NCBI GenBank assembly: GCA_027717595.1
Contig: JALLOF010000026.1
Span: 1-22,170, forward strand
DNA: 22,170 nucleotides
Direction: 5' to 3'
DNA from: Nitrospinae bacterium AH_259_B05_G02_I21
GTDB taxonomy: Bacteria; JADFOP01
Within the stretch, counting starts at the first letter, position 1. The number at the start of each line of letters is the position of its first letter. Below the pieces are notes generated by a model, which was not told the DNA's origin, did not search any database, and was given only the letters and a program-made list of their open reading frames with translations. This document shows, in pieces, positions 1-7,186 of this stretch. Position numbers and translations under genes: made by a program.

Positions 1-1
1 T

Positions 2-106
2 AAGAAGTGAGTTGCAGGATAGCAGAAAGTGAGAAATCGTGACAACCAGCCAAAGAAGTGAGTTGCAGGATAGCAGAAAGTGAGAAATCGTGACAACCAG
101 CCAAAG
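2..106. repeat. 51-bp tandem duplication, two copies
   Basis: Positions 2-52 and 53-103 are identical, and the match runs on to 55/106, so a 51-bp unit is present about 2.06 times head to tail. Inside the unit, GAAGTGAG and GAAAGTGAG form a partial sub-repeat. The period is a multiple of three and the minus-strand frame is open through both copies, but no start, ribosome site or recognisable protein goes with it. It sits at the very edge of the window, so more copies could lie to the left. Confidence 0.9.
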
Positions 107-363
107 GAAAACCTCGGGTGGAGTTGGCATTTTGCTAGATTTTGCTGGAAATCAAACGAAGTGTTGGAGTTTATCCGGATTTATTCATCGTTCGAAAAGT
201 TACGATTATCCCAGGAAATCGTTACTTTCGCTTAGAGGGGAAAAGTTAATATTTCAACCGAAATATGCCCCTGGAGGCAGAGGGGTGTGATGGGCGATTA
301 CATCGTGAAATATGCCCTTTTGATGCACCGGGTGGTGCTTTGCTTAGGATTCAAATGAAAAGG
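107..363. other. Non-coding, AT-richer accessory DNA
   Basis: I see no supported gene here. The short plus-strand open frames at 90-290 and 265-645 have no ribosome site and no protein-like composition. The stretch holds the left copy of the 77-bp direct repeat (198-274), a short repeat of GAAATATGCCC (260-270 and 307-317), and a weak hairpin GCACC-GGGT-GGTGC at 325-338 that has no T-tract. Confidence 0.5.
198..274. repeat. Direct repeat, left copy, flanking SGNH locus
   Basis: This matches 1772-1848 over 77 bp in the same orientation. The first 57 bases match except at about four positions, the next stretch is poorer, and the match resumes at the shared TGCCCCTGG. The core at 198-226 has 11-bp arms around a 7-bp centre: AGTTACGATTA, TCCCAGG, AAATCGTTACT. 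In this copy the inner end of the right arm has an A where the right-hand copy has a T, so the dyad is slightly less perfect here. Function unknown. Confidence 0.85.
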
Positions 364-930
364 TTACCTGAGGGGATGCTTGCCAAGCCACCCTTGGTTT
401 CTTATGAACGAGGCAATGGACTCTGCCGCTACGAGGTTCGGGACCCGTTTCGGGTGTCCAACCCATGTAATTTTTTTTTGTTCAAAGATTGGGAAGAGGT
501 CCAGCACCGGGGTCGATGGGCCGATAGCCTCCCTAAGTCGCCGATGGATTATACGGAAACCCGCCAATGTGACAGGGTTGTCATGGGGATTATTTCTGAT
601 AATTTCGTTCCTGTTCAGAGAATAAGGATACAGAATAAAGAATAACTTGAAACCTTGCTCCTGTGCCAAGTTTTGGAATAGCTTAACCCCTCGTTTAACG
701 TCATTCCATCCCGGATTAGAATCCAGGTGGAGTAGGACAGAATCCCAAGCGGAATAAGCTGACACATAGTTTCGTCTGTAAAGGCAATCCGATATCGAAA
801 AGCTGGCCTTTCGACAATCAAGATAAGGTGCGATATCTTTGGGGTCTTGTAGAAGCCTGGTAATCAACGAGTCATACTCTTGGCCAACGAGTCGCTTTGT
901 ATACGCATTAGAAACCTTCTGGGTGGCCTT
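364..930 (-). pseudogene. C-terminal part of interrupted SGNH/GDSL hydrolase
   Basis: This is the open frame directly after the TAA at 931-933, in the same frame as the upstream SGNH half. It has no ATG and no Shine-Dalgarno; the only in-frame candidate start is TTG at 865-867. It reads like the second half of an SGNH hydrolase: a hydrophobic strand KLFFILYPYSLN, then TPVLDLFPIF, then VGHPKRVPN and VAAESIASFI, which parallels the family's D-x-H-P-N ... A-E block. The Asp expected two residues before the His is a Val here, so the catalytic Asp-His pair looks damaged. Intergenic readthrough or a split but working enzyme is possible; decay is more likely. Confidence 0.7.
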
Positions 931-1704
931 TTAGGGATTCGGTGCGGCTACCGGGGTGGCGTCTTGGGGGTTCGATGAGGCTACCCGGTCGTCCCGTGAG
1001 TTCACGGGCAGGCCGGGCTTGTTTATTTGTACCTTATTACTTTTAGGATGTTCTTCCTCAGCGGCCTTGCGAAGAGAACGAAAATAAAGCTTCGCTTTCA
1101 GGGTGCGCACTCCACGGCGGATGTAATAAAAAGCGTAGGAGCGGACCGCCAGATAATCCTGGAATGACTGAAGTAGGGAAGGCTCCCGCAAGCGCCACGG
1201 ACCACGGTCGGAAAGGTAAAAAGCATCGTTATGAGAGTAGACTACTACCACAATATCCGGTTCAAACGCCAGTCCCTCTTCTTTCAGGTAGGAATATTCT
1301 CTAAGTGTATAGTGGCCGGGGATTCCGAAGTTCAAAACCTCAACCCGTTGGCCATCTCTGTGGTTAAGGATTTCCTGGGTCATGTAAGGGAACGTGTCTT
1401 CCAGATCAATTTCATCTCCGAAGGTGTATGAATCACCAAAGAAGGCGATTCGGAGCGTTCCCGGAGGTTTCTTCCGGGTCGTTTCCGGTCCACGCAGGCC
1501 GAGCCTGTTCACGGTAACGTATCCACCATGATAGTTTCCACGAAACAGGGGGTTCAGCCGATTGTTGAAGGGCGAGTAGAGGGAGATGTCTATTTGAAGG
1601 TGGTCGGTGGTTCGGAGGTAGATTTCCAAACCGAAGAAGAGCACTCCGGCAAGGCCCACGAGAACCAGGCAATTGACAAAAACAATCAATAATCCACGTC
1701 GCAC
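931..1704 (-). CDS. SGNH/GDSL hydrolase-like, N-terminal half (membrane-anchored)
   Basis: The gene starts at GTG 1704, with GGAG three bases upstream (AGGAGATC-GTG), and gives 257 residues. Residues about 3-29 form one hydrophobic segment, an N-terminal anchor or uncleaved signal. Block I of the SGNH fold is clear (IAFFGDSYTFGDE, nucleophile Ser). A block II glycine lies in VLNFGIPGH and a block III Asn in VYSHNDAFY. Relatives act as esterases or acyl-transfer enzymes, often on surface polysaccharide; the substrate here is unknown. The protein stops at TAA 931-933 in a low-complexity Ala/Pro/Asn linker, before the block V Asp-His region, which follows in the same frame. The locus is AT-richer than the genes to its right and is bracketed by direct repeats, which suggests a transferred and now broken gene. 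Confidence 0.75.
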   Translation of the reverse strand: MRRGLLIVFVNCLVLVGLAGVLFFGLEIYLRTTDHLQIDISLYSPFNNRLNPLFRGNYHGGYVTVNRLGLRGPETTRKKPPGTLRIAFFGDSYTFGDEIDLEDTFPYMTQEILNHRDGQRVEVLNFGIPGHYTLREYSYLKEEGLAFEPDIVVVVYSHNDAFYLSDRGPWRLREPSLLQSFQDYLAVRSYAFYYIRRGVRTLKAKLYFRSLRKAAEEEHPKSNKVQINKPGLPVNSRDDRVASSNPQDATPVAAPNP

Positions 1705-1771
1705 GATCTCCTACGCTCCACTACATGGGAATCTAAAGGCTATCAAATCCCGGAAGGAAAAGAAACTTACC

Positions 1772-1848
1772 AGTTACGATTATCCCAGGTAATCGTTACT
1801 TTCGCTTCGAGGGGATTAGTTAATATTACTGGGGTTATTTGCCCCTGG
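1772..1848. repeat. Direct repeat, right copy, flanking SGNH locus
   Basis: This is the partner of 198-274. Its core at 1772-1800 is an imperfect palindrome: AGTTACGATTA, a 7-bp centre TCCCAGG, then TAATCGTTACT. The inner seven bases of each arm (ACGATTA / TAATCGT) pair perfectly, as do the outer three, with one T-T mismatch between. The 11-7-11 shape resembles tyrosine-recombinase crossover sites, but it could equally be a protein-binding site or RNA hairpin. No recombinase gene is in the window. Confidence 0.85.
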
Positions 1849-1916
1849 GGGGGGTCGGGCCGCACGGGGGGTCCCTACATCCCACGATCCCCCCAAGTAT
1901 CAATCGTTTACGAGAA

Positions 1917-2125
1917 TTAGACACTCCCTTCGGGTCTGTCCAGTTTTCAGAATTGGGCGAAATTCGATAATCGAGGCTAAATCAACGGGTTATCGCAACT
2001 CGGGGCTTTTAGACACAATTGGACACCGCACGCTTCCGTCCAAGGCCCGATTTTACGGTAATTCCTGCAATATCAATCTGTAACGTGAGGTTAGACACTT
2101 CTGAAAAGTGTCTAAAAGTGTCTAA
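1917..2125. repeat. TTAGACAC repeat cluster with inverted and tandem copies
   Basis: TTAGACAC occurs at 1917-1924, 2009-2016 and 2091-2098. At 2091-2115, TTAGACACTT and AAGTGTCTAA form a perfect 10-bp inverted repeat around a 5-base loop (CTGAA). A second AAGTGTCTAA follows directly at 2116-2125. Related GTCTGTCC / TCTGTCC pieces lie at 1934 and 2126. Function is not known; this could be a regulator-binding array, a structured RNA, or the footprint of an element. Confidence 0.75.
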
Positions 2126-2356
2126 ATCTGTCCAATCTGTAAAGCTGAGGCTCCAGCGGATGAGGAGGCGGGCGCAAGCACCTGGAATTCGTTGTTGTTG
2201 CCGCTTCCGAGGGGCACAGGATGTTTAGCTCACCCAAATCAGGACACTACCGAAAAATGGTTGCAAAGGCTCTTCGGGATGGGCTAGCTTAGACGATTGT
2301 GAGTCGCCGAAGGAAAGGCGTTTGAGGGTGTCCTCACCGTGCGAGGTGAATCGAGA

Positions 2357-3616
2357 ATGACGAGGCGGTCTGTGGCGGGCCCATTGGCAAGCTCCGTCCT
2401 TAGGCGTGGGGGGTTGTGCACCGTCGCTCTCGCCCTGGTCTGCCTCGTCGCCGCAGCGGCCTCGGCCGAGGACGCCTCGGACGCGGCGAGCGGCGGGTCG
2501 AAGAATGAGACCCAGGCCGTGCTCAAGGCCAACCGGGAGCTCCTTGATCGGCTTCGGCGCCTCGAGCGGCGCCTCGAGCAGGCCACCAATCACCGCCTCC
2601 CGCTTGCGGCCTACAAGCTCCCCGAGACCGTCACGCTGTGCGGCGAGTACGTCCCCCAGGAGCTTTGGGACGTCAAAGTGCGCCTTGAGCGGGAATTCCT
2701 CTCCATTCTGTCTAGCGAGCCTGTCGTCATCCTCTGGGTCAAGCGGGCGAACCGCTACTTCCCTCACATCGAGAAGCGCATACGCCTTGCGGGCCTCCCC
2801 GACGATTTGAAGTACATGACCGTCGTCGAGTCGAACCTCAACCCCCAGGCCCGAAGTTGGGCAGGGGCCATGGGCATGTGGCAGTTCATCCGCTCCACGG
2901 GCCGCAAGTACGGCCTCAACCACAGCTACTGGCTGGACGAGCGGCGGGACTTTGAGAAGGCCACCGACGGGGCCCTGCGCTACCTCAAGGACCTCTTCAA
3001 AGAGTTCCAAAGCTGGCCACTGGCCTTGGCGGCGTACAACGCCGGGGGGGAGCGGGTGCGCGAGGCAATGGTCACACAGGGGGTCACGAACTACTATCAG
3101 CTCGCACTGCCGCAAGAGACGGAGCGGTACGTCTTTCGCGTCATCGCCGCCAAGGTAATCCTGGAGAACCCCGGCAAGTACGGCTTTGCACTCGATGAGC
3201 CCGAGCGCTACAGGCCGCTCAACACCGATTGGGTCAAGACGAAGGTCATCGGCCGCCGGCTCCATTTGCGGGACGTGGCCGAGGCGGCCGGGACGTACTT
3301 TCGCCACATCAAGCAGCTCAACCCGCAGCTGCGCCGAGACAGCCTGCCCCGGGGGGTCCATCGAATCCGCGTGCCAGCCGGGGCGGCCGAGGACTTTCAC
3401 GCCAACCTACAAGCCATTCGCCAACGCAACAGCCGCCAGGCGAAGGCCTCCCGCAAGGGGCAGAAGGCCGTCACGTACCGGGTGAAGAAGGGCGATACGC
3501 TCTGGGCCATCGCCGAGCGCTACGGCGTGACCATCCGGGCGCTGCGCCGCTGGAACGGCATCCGCCGGGGCGAGCCCATCTACCCAGGTGAGCGCCTGCT
3601 CGTTTACGTCAAGTAG
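2357..3616 (+). CDS. mltD: Membrane-bound lytic murein transglycosylase D-like, with LysM
   Basis: The enzyme cleaves the MurNAc-GlcNAc bond of peptidoglycan and forms 1,6-anhydro ends; it acts in the periplasm. I chose ATG 2357 because GAGGTGA lies seven bases upstream; an in-frame GTG at 2339 lacks such a site. A signal peptide covers residues about 14-37 (LCTVALALVCLVAAAASA, AxA-type cleavage), followed by a Leu/Arg/Glu-rich coiled coil (about 45-72). The SLT goose-type lysozyme domain spans about 115-265, with catalytic Glu158 in VVESNLNP, then GMWQF, and AAYNAGGERV. One LysM peptidoglycan-binding module closes the protein (KKGDTLWAIAERYGV ... YPGERLLVYV). Many MltD proteins carry two or more LysM, so this is a short version. 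The signal peptide has no lipobox that I can see. Another transglycosylase (mltB) lies two genes on. Confidence 0.92.
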   Translation: MTRRSVAGPLASSVLRRGGLCTVALALVCLVAAAASAEDASDAASGGSKNETQAVLKANRELLDRLRRLERRLEQATNHRLPLAAYKLPETVTLCGEYVPQELWDVKVRLEREFLSILSSEPVVILWVKRANRYFPHIEKRIRLAGLPDDLKYMTVVESNLNPQARSWAGAMGMWQFIRSTGRKYGLNHSYWLDERRDFEKATDGALRYLKDLFKEFQSWPLALAAYNAGGERVREAMVTQGVTNYYQLALPQETERYVFRVIAAKVILENPGKYGFALDEPERYRPLNTDWVKTKVIGRRLHLRDVAEAAGTYFRHIKQLNPQLRRDSLPRGVHRIRVPAGAAEDFHANLQAIRQRNSRQAKASRKGQKAVTYRVKKGDTLWAIAERYGVTIRALRRWNGIRRGEPIYPGERLLVYVK

Positions 3617-3626
3617 CGGGTCTCCG

Positions 3627-3656
3627 TTGCACCCCGACGGCGTGATTCGCTAGAAT
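3627..3656 (+). promoter_or_regulatory. Sigma-70-type promoter ahead of CPBP gene
   Basis: TTGCAC at 3627-3632 and TAGAAT at 3651-3656 are separated by 18 bp, starting 10 bp after the mltD stop and about 40 bp before the GTG start of the next gene. Confidence 0.55.
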
Positions 3657-3697
3657 GCTGCGCACGAATTGTTGTGCGCCGATTGCTGGAGCTATGA

Positions 3698-4543
3698 GTG
3701 GAGCTACAGGCGACGCTTAAGCCTGGCGAGCAGGCACCGCCCGTCCGGAGCCTCCTCGCCTATTTTCTTCTGATGATCGTCGTGGCCGCCGTGTATCTGG
3801 CCTTGCGGGTGATGGTCTTGCGGGCCGCGGGGCCCCTTGCCTGGGACCTCTACCTGAGCGAGGTCGTCTTTTTTTTCATCCCCTTGGTATTGGTGTTGCT
3901 CCTCTACAGGCTCGATTTCCGGGGTACGCTACAGCTTCGGCCGGTCGCCTGGCGTCGGCTTCCCCTGTTCGCCGCGGCTGGTGGGGTGCTGGTGGCGTTC
4001 CAGGTCTTTCTCCTGGCGCTTGGAAGCCGGCTCGTGCCGGACATCGTCCGCTACATCGACCTCAACAACTACTTCGGCAACGGGACCTTCACCAAAACTC
4101 TCCTGGTGCTGCCCGTGGCGGGACAGGTGTGGGTCGCATGCGTCGCGCCGGCATTCGTCGAAGAGTTGCTCTTTCGGGGCTTCGTCCAGACTACACTCGT
4201 CGGGCGCATGGGGCCCCAGCGGGGGATTTTGGCCACTGGGGCCCTCTTTGCCCTCGTCCACCTGGGGATGCTCCGGGTGCCCTTCGACATCCTCGTCAGC
4301 TACATCATGGGCTACCTGGTCATCCGGCACCGGAGCGTGTGGCCGGCCGTGGTGTTCCACCTGACGGTGAACGGGGTGAACTTGGCCGTGATTACCCTCC
4401 TTCCCGGCTACGACACCGAGCAGCTGAGCGCCGTTTCCCTGGCGCTCATGGGAGCGGCGATTGTCTATCTGGGCTGGAAGATTGTACGGCTGCTGCAGAG
4501 CGCCTCGGCCGAGCTGAGGGCCGAGGCGGCGGGAATGCCATGA
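3698..4543 (+). CDS. CPBP family intramembrane glutamic endopeptidase
   Basis: This is a multi-pass membrane protein of 281 residues with the three CPBP (CAAX prenyl protease/bacteriocin-processing) motifs: EELLFRG with Glu155, Glu156 and Arg160; F184-x3-H188 in LFALVHLG; and H221-x3-N225 in VFHLTVNGVN. Family members cleave substrates within the membrane; this one's target is unknown. Several hydrophobic stretches are evident (about 15-40, 50-70, 88-110, 145-160, 175-195, 240-265). GTG 3698 is the start, with GGAG six bases upstream; an ATG at 3694 is out of frame and gives only eight residues. Its stop overlaps the mltB start (ATGA at 4540-4543), so the two are probably translationally coupled. 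The setting between two lytic transglycosylases hints at an envelope role (inference). Confidence 0.9.
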   Translation: MELQATLKPGEQAPPVRSLLAYFLLMIVVAAVYLALRVMVLRAAGPLAWDLYLSEVVFFFIPLVLVLLLYRLDFRGTLQLRPVAWRRLPLFAAAGGVLVAFQVFLLALGSRLVPDIVRYIDLNNYFGNGTFTKTLLVLPVAGQVWVACVAPAFVEELLFRGFVQTTLVGRMGPQRGILATGALFALVHLGMLRVPFDILVSYIMGYLVIRHRSVWPAVVFHLTVNGVNLAVITLLPGYDTEQLSAVSLALMGAAIVYLGWKIVRLLQSASAELRAEAAGMP

Positions 4544-5427
4544 GCGCGCGGGCAATCCCCTTGGTGGCTTTGGCCGTGGTGGGGGCTCTTTGCTGGCCTG
4601 GGCCGGCCAGAAGCGGCCAGGCCCAGGGCGGGAAGGTCCCGGCCGCCTTCCGGCCCCTGGTGGAGCGGCTCGCCGCCGATGGGTTCGACCGCGCCCTCAT
4701 CGAGCGCCTCTATCGTGACCCGCGGGCGTCCTATCTCGGAAAGACCGTGGCCCTCAACCTCAAGCGCATCGAGCGGCCCGCCGACTATAACCATTTCCTC
4801 TCGCGCGACTCGGTGCGAAGCGGCGAGGAGTTTTTGGCCCGCCACCGCCCTGTGCTCGATGGGGTGGCAGGCAGCACGGGGGTGCCCGCCGAGATCCTCG
4901 TGGCCATCCTCTTCGTGGAGAGCCGCTTTGGCCGCGACACGGGGCGCCACCGGGTCTTCAACGTCTACTCGTCTCTGGCGGTGGCCGAGCGGCCGAAACA
5001 CCTGGAGCCCGCTCTGCAGCGGCTCCAGGCCCGCTATCCCGGCACGACCCGAGCCGAAGTCCGCCGCCGGGCCCGGAAAAAAGCCGCCTGGGCGTACGGC
5101 GAGCTCAAGGCTCTGCTCCGCTTGGCGGCCAGGCGCGGCTTCGACGTCCACGCGTTGAAGGGCTCATGGGCCGGGGCTTTCGGCTTGCCTCAATTCATCC
5201 CCTCCAGCTTTCTCACCTATGCCGTCGATGGCGACGGCGACGGCCTCGTCGACCTGGACGTCCTTCCCGACGCCGCCGCCAGCATCGGGACCTACCTCCG
5301 GCGCCACGGGTGGCGCCGGGACCTGAGCAAGCGCCAGAAGACCAAGGTGCTCAGGACCTACAATAACAGCCGCCTCTACGCCTTGACCATCTTGGCGTAT
5401 GCCGATAGACTCCGGCAGCGACGCTAG
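4540..5427 (+). CDS. mltB: Lytic murein transglycosylase B-like
   Basis: A 295-residue periplasmic enzyme that cuts peptidoglycan glycan strands. The signal peptide is residues about 1-28 (IPLVALAVVGALCWPGPARS), without a lipobox Cys. The core shows the Slt35/MltB pattern: AILFVESRFGRDTG with catalytic Glu127, NVYSSLA, then GSWAGAFGLPQFIPSSF and a calcium-type EF loop, DGDGDGLVDLD, as in E. coli Slt35. The C-terminal NNSRLYALTILAYADRL matches the family's closing helix. The open frame continues upstream to 4129, but that part is antiparallel reading through the CPBP gene; ATG 4540, overlapping the CPBP stop, is the sensible start. No peptidoglycan-binding domain is fused, so it is a compact family member. 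Confidence 0.92.
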   Translation: MSARAIPLVALAVVGALCWPGPARSGQAQGGKVPAAFRPLVERLAADGFDRALIERLYRDPRASYLGKTVALNLKRIERPADYNHFLSRDSVRSGEEFLARHRPVLDGVAGSTGVPAEILVAILFVESRFGRDTGRHRVFNVYSSLAVAERPKHLEPALQRLQARYPGTTRAEVRRRARKKAAWAYGELKALLRLAARRGFDVHALKGSWAGAFGLPQFIPSSFLTYAVDGDGDGLVDLDVLPDAAASIGTYLRRHGWRRDLSKRQKTKVLRTYNNSRLYALTILAYADRLRQRR

Positions 5428-5443
5428 CCGGGGAGGCCCGTCG

Positions 5444-5773
5444 ATGCTCCTGTTCTATTCCATGAGTTGGCTCCACATGGCCGTGGGTGTGACCGTCGGC
5501 CTGATGGTGGGAGGGATTGTCGGGCTGATGTACGAGACGATGAACTTGAAGAAGAGCACCTTCGTGCTGCGTTTCATGGTCCTCGGCGTAGTGGGCTCGT
5601 TCGGCCTCGATCTGTTTTTCAGCTTCATGACCGCCAACCACCTCCTGCCGACCTTCCTCTACCTGCGACCCGTTATCATCGTCGAGGAGATGGTAGGCGC
5701 CGCCCTCATACCGTACCTTTTGTACCGGCCGTTTATCGAGTACAAGCCGCCGAGGCTGAAAAAACAGGCCTAG
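5444..5773 (+). CDS. Small multi-pass membrane protein, function unknown
   Basis: The protein has 109 residues. ATG 5444 is preceded by GGGGAGG at 5430-5436, just after the mltB stop, so it probably belongs to the same operon. I see three to four hydrophobic segments: about 7-26 (HMAVGVTVGLMVGGIVGLM), 38-57 (FMVLGVVGSFGLDLFF) and 67-92 (FLYLRPVIIVEEMVGAALIPYLLY), and then a basic tail ending PRLKKQA. The glycine-rich first helix resembles small GlsB/YeaQ-type membrane proteins, but the match is loose. I do not recognise a family. Confidence 0.7.
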   Translation: MLLFYSMSWLHMAVGVTVGLMVGGIVGLMYETMNLKKSTFVLRFMVLGVVGSFGLDLFFSFMTANHLLPTFLYLRPVIIVEEMVGAALIPYLLYRPFIEYKPPRLKKQA

Positions 5774-5793
5774 CCCGAACCGCAGCCCTTGGC

Positions 5794-5799
5794 TATAAT
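5794..5799 (+). promoter_or_regulatory. -10 box ahead of MFS gene
   Basis: A perfect TATAAT lies 20 bp after the previous stop codon. No good -35 box is visible 16-19 bp upstream. Transcription would begin near 5806, which argues against the in-frame TTG at 5799 as the start codon of the next gene. Confidence 0.5.
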
Positions 5800-5828
5800 T
5801 GCGACGGTCTGCCGCCCGGCTCGGCGGC

Positions 5829-7082
5829 GTGAGCGGGATCCTTCCAGAAAGCGAGTGTTCCTCCGTGCGACCTTCCCGGCCCGGGGTGCGCCAGACGGCT
5901 GCACCCCGGGCACTCTTGCTGACAAGCCAGATTCTGCTGTTCGCCTGGTGCGTCTTTGTCTTTAACCTGACGGACTGGATGCTCCTGGCCTACCTGCCGG
6001 TGCACCTTCAGTCGTTGGGGTTTGGGGGCCACGCGATCGGGGGCTTCATGGCGCTGCTCACGGTGGCGACCTTCCTGCTGGTGGTCCCCTTCGGCTTGAT
6101 TTCCGACCGCGTCTCCCCGAAGCGCCTCATCTTCCTTGGCGTCGGGCTCAACATGGCCTTTGCCGGGGGCCTGGCCGTCACCCATAGCACGCCCGGCCTG
6201 GCCGCCGTCTTCGTCATCGGCGGCGTCGGGTTCACTTGTTATTACATTCCCTTGAACTCCTTATACTTTAAGCTATTGGGCGATGAACACCGGGGCGTGC
6301 AGGTCGCCACGATGTTCGCCGGAATGGTGCTGGGCTATGGGTTTGGCCCCCTCCTTGGGGGAGTGATTTTGACCCGCCTTCCGATGGAGGCCCTCTTTGG
6401 AATTGCGGTGGGAGGCTTTGCCCTGCTCGGGGCGCTGGTCGCCTTCTTGCCCGACACAAGACCGATTCGCTTCGATATCGCCCGCTACCGCGACGACCTG
6501 AAACGCCCGGCCGTGCTCTTTCTCGTCGCCTCCACCTTTGTTGTCGCTTCCCACACCGGCGTTGAGAGGACATCCCTGACCCTGCTGATGACCGAGGTGG
6601 TTGGGCTCTCCTCGACGAAGGTCGGCCTGGTCTACGCCTGCGTGGGCGTGTGGATCGCCGGCATCGGCCTGTTGGCCGGCAGCACCTTCGATAGGACCCG
6701 CCGGGTGGTGATCGTCCTGAGCATGGGCCTGGCCTGGTCGGGCATCTTTCAGGCGGCGACCGCGTTCGCAGGCTCTTTCGCGAGCCTCGTGGCGATCAGG
6801 CTGCTCCACACGTTTGGGGATGCCTTCTTCTTCATCCTCAACCCCATCCTGATGAGTCTCATCTTTCCCGACACGCGCATGGGGGGCCACTTTGGCTTCG
6901 TCCTGACCGTCAACATGTTCTCCTCGAGTCTGTTCGCCTACCTGGCGGGGATGATCAGCCAGCCGTGGGGCCACGGTGTGGCCTTCATCCTGAACGGGGC
7001 GATGATGGTGGCAATGGCGGCGGCCTTCCTCTGCCTTCGCCAGCCGATTCGCCGAAGCCTCGCCGCAAGCCGAGTGACATAG
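5829..7082 (+). CDS. Major facilitator superfamily (MFS) transporter
   Basis: A secondary transporter of the inner membrane with about 12 hydrophobic helices, starting near ALLLTSQILLFAWCVFVF. The MFS signature after helix 2 is visible as GLISDRVSPKRLIFLG, and the second half has the counterpart AGSTFDRTRRVVIVLSMG. The substrate cannot be told from sequence. The start is uncertain: the frame is open from TTG 5799, which is part of a TATAAT box, so GTG 5829 or GTG 5865 is more likely; neither has a clear ribosome site. The N-terminal 30-odd residues before the first helix are Arg/Ser/Pro-rich and may not be translated. The gene appears to be transcribed alone. Confidence 0.88.
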   Translation: MSGILPESECSSVRPSRPGVRQTAAPRALLLTSQILLFAWCVFVFNLTDWMLLAYLPVHLQSLGFGGHAIGGFMALLTVATFLLVVPFGLISDRVSPKRLIFLGVGLNMAFAGGLAVTHSTPGLAAVFVIGGVGFTCYYIPLNSLYFKLLGDEHRGVQVATMFAGMVLGYGFGPLLGGVILTRLPMEALFGIAVGGFALLGALVAFLPDTRPIRFDIARYRDDLKRPAVLFLVASTFVVASHTGVERTSLTLLMTEVVGLSSTKVGLVYACVGVWIAGIGLLAGSTFDRTRRVVIVLSMGLAWSGIFQAATAFAGSFASLVAIRLLHTFGDAFFFILNPILMSLIFPDTRMGGHFGFVLTVNMFSSSLFAYLAGMISQPWGHGVAFILNGAMMVAMAAAFLCLRQPIRRSLAASRVT

Positions 7083-7128
7083 GAGGGCGGGGGAGGGTAC
7101 CGAGGCGGGCCGGTCGTCGCCCGCTCGG

Positions 7129-7158
7129 TTGCCTCGAAAGAGGGCTCTGTGTTACCAT
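7129..7158 (+). promoter_or_regulatory. Promoter ahead of lipoprotein gene
   Basis: TTGCCT at 7129-7134 and TACCAT at 7153-7158 with an 18-bp spacer, about 30 bp before the TTG start. Confidence 0.45.
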
Positions 7159-7186
7159 CCAACGTGTGGATTGAGGAGGATATGCG

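Larger units (their letters stand above)
1705..2356. other. 650-bp intergenic region rich in repeats, no gene seen
   Basis: No open frame here looks protein-like; the one at 2019-2228 has no ribosome site. The stretch holds the right copy of the 77-bp repeat (1772-1848), G-runs at 1847-1854 and 1865-1870, and the TTAGACAC cluster (1917-2125). Base composition changes to strongly GC-rich at about 2330. A weak promoter-like pair TTGCAA (2261) and TAGCTT (2285) with an 18-bp spacer could serve mltD. Confidence 0.5.

Noticed and set aside
2-106. CRISPR array.
   Set aside because: Two immediately adjacent 51-bp copies with no spacers, and no cas genes.
325-338. Hairpin GCACC-GGGT-GGTGC as terminator of the SGNH locus.
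   Set aside because: Short stem and no T-run in the minus-strand direction.
265-645. Plus-strand frame of 126 codons overlapping the SGNH C-terminal part.
   Set aside because: No ribosome site, no family features, and it opposes a recognisable SGNH segment.
1843-1870. G-quadruplex from the G-runs at 1847-1854 and 1865-1870.
   Set aside because: Only one long, one three-base and one six-base run, with uneven loops; too weak to list as a feature.
2225-3400. Long minus-strand frame of 391 codons opposite mltD.
   Set aside because: Antisense shadow typical of GC-rich coding DNA; mltD on the plus strand has all family motifs.
4129-4539. N-terminal extension of mltB by 137 codons.
   Set aside because: It is another frame of the CPBP gene; a signal peptide and ATGA overlap place the start at 4540.
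5799-5801. TTG as start codon of the MFS gene.
   Set aside because: Its first base is the last base of a perfect TATAAT box, so it would lie upstream of the transcription start.
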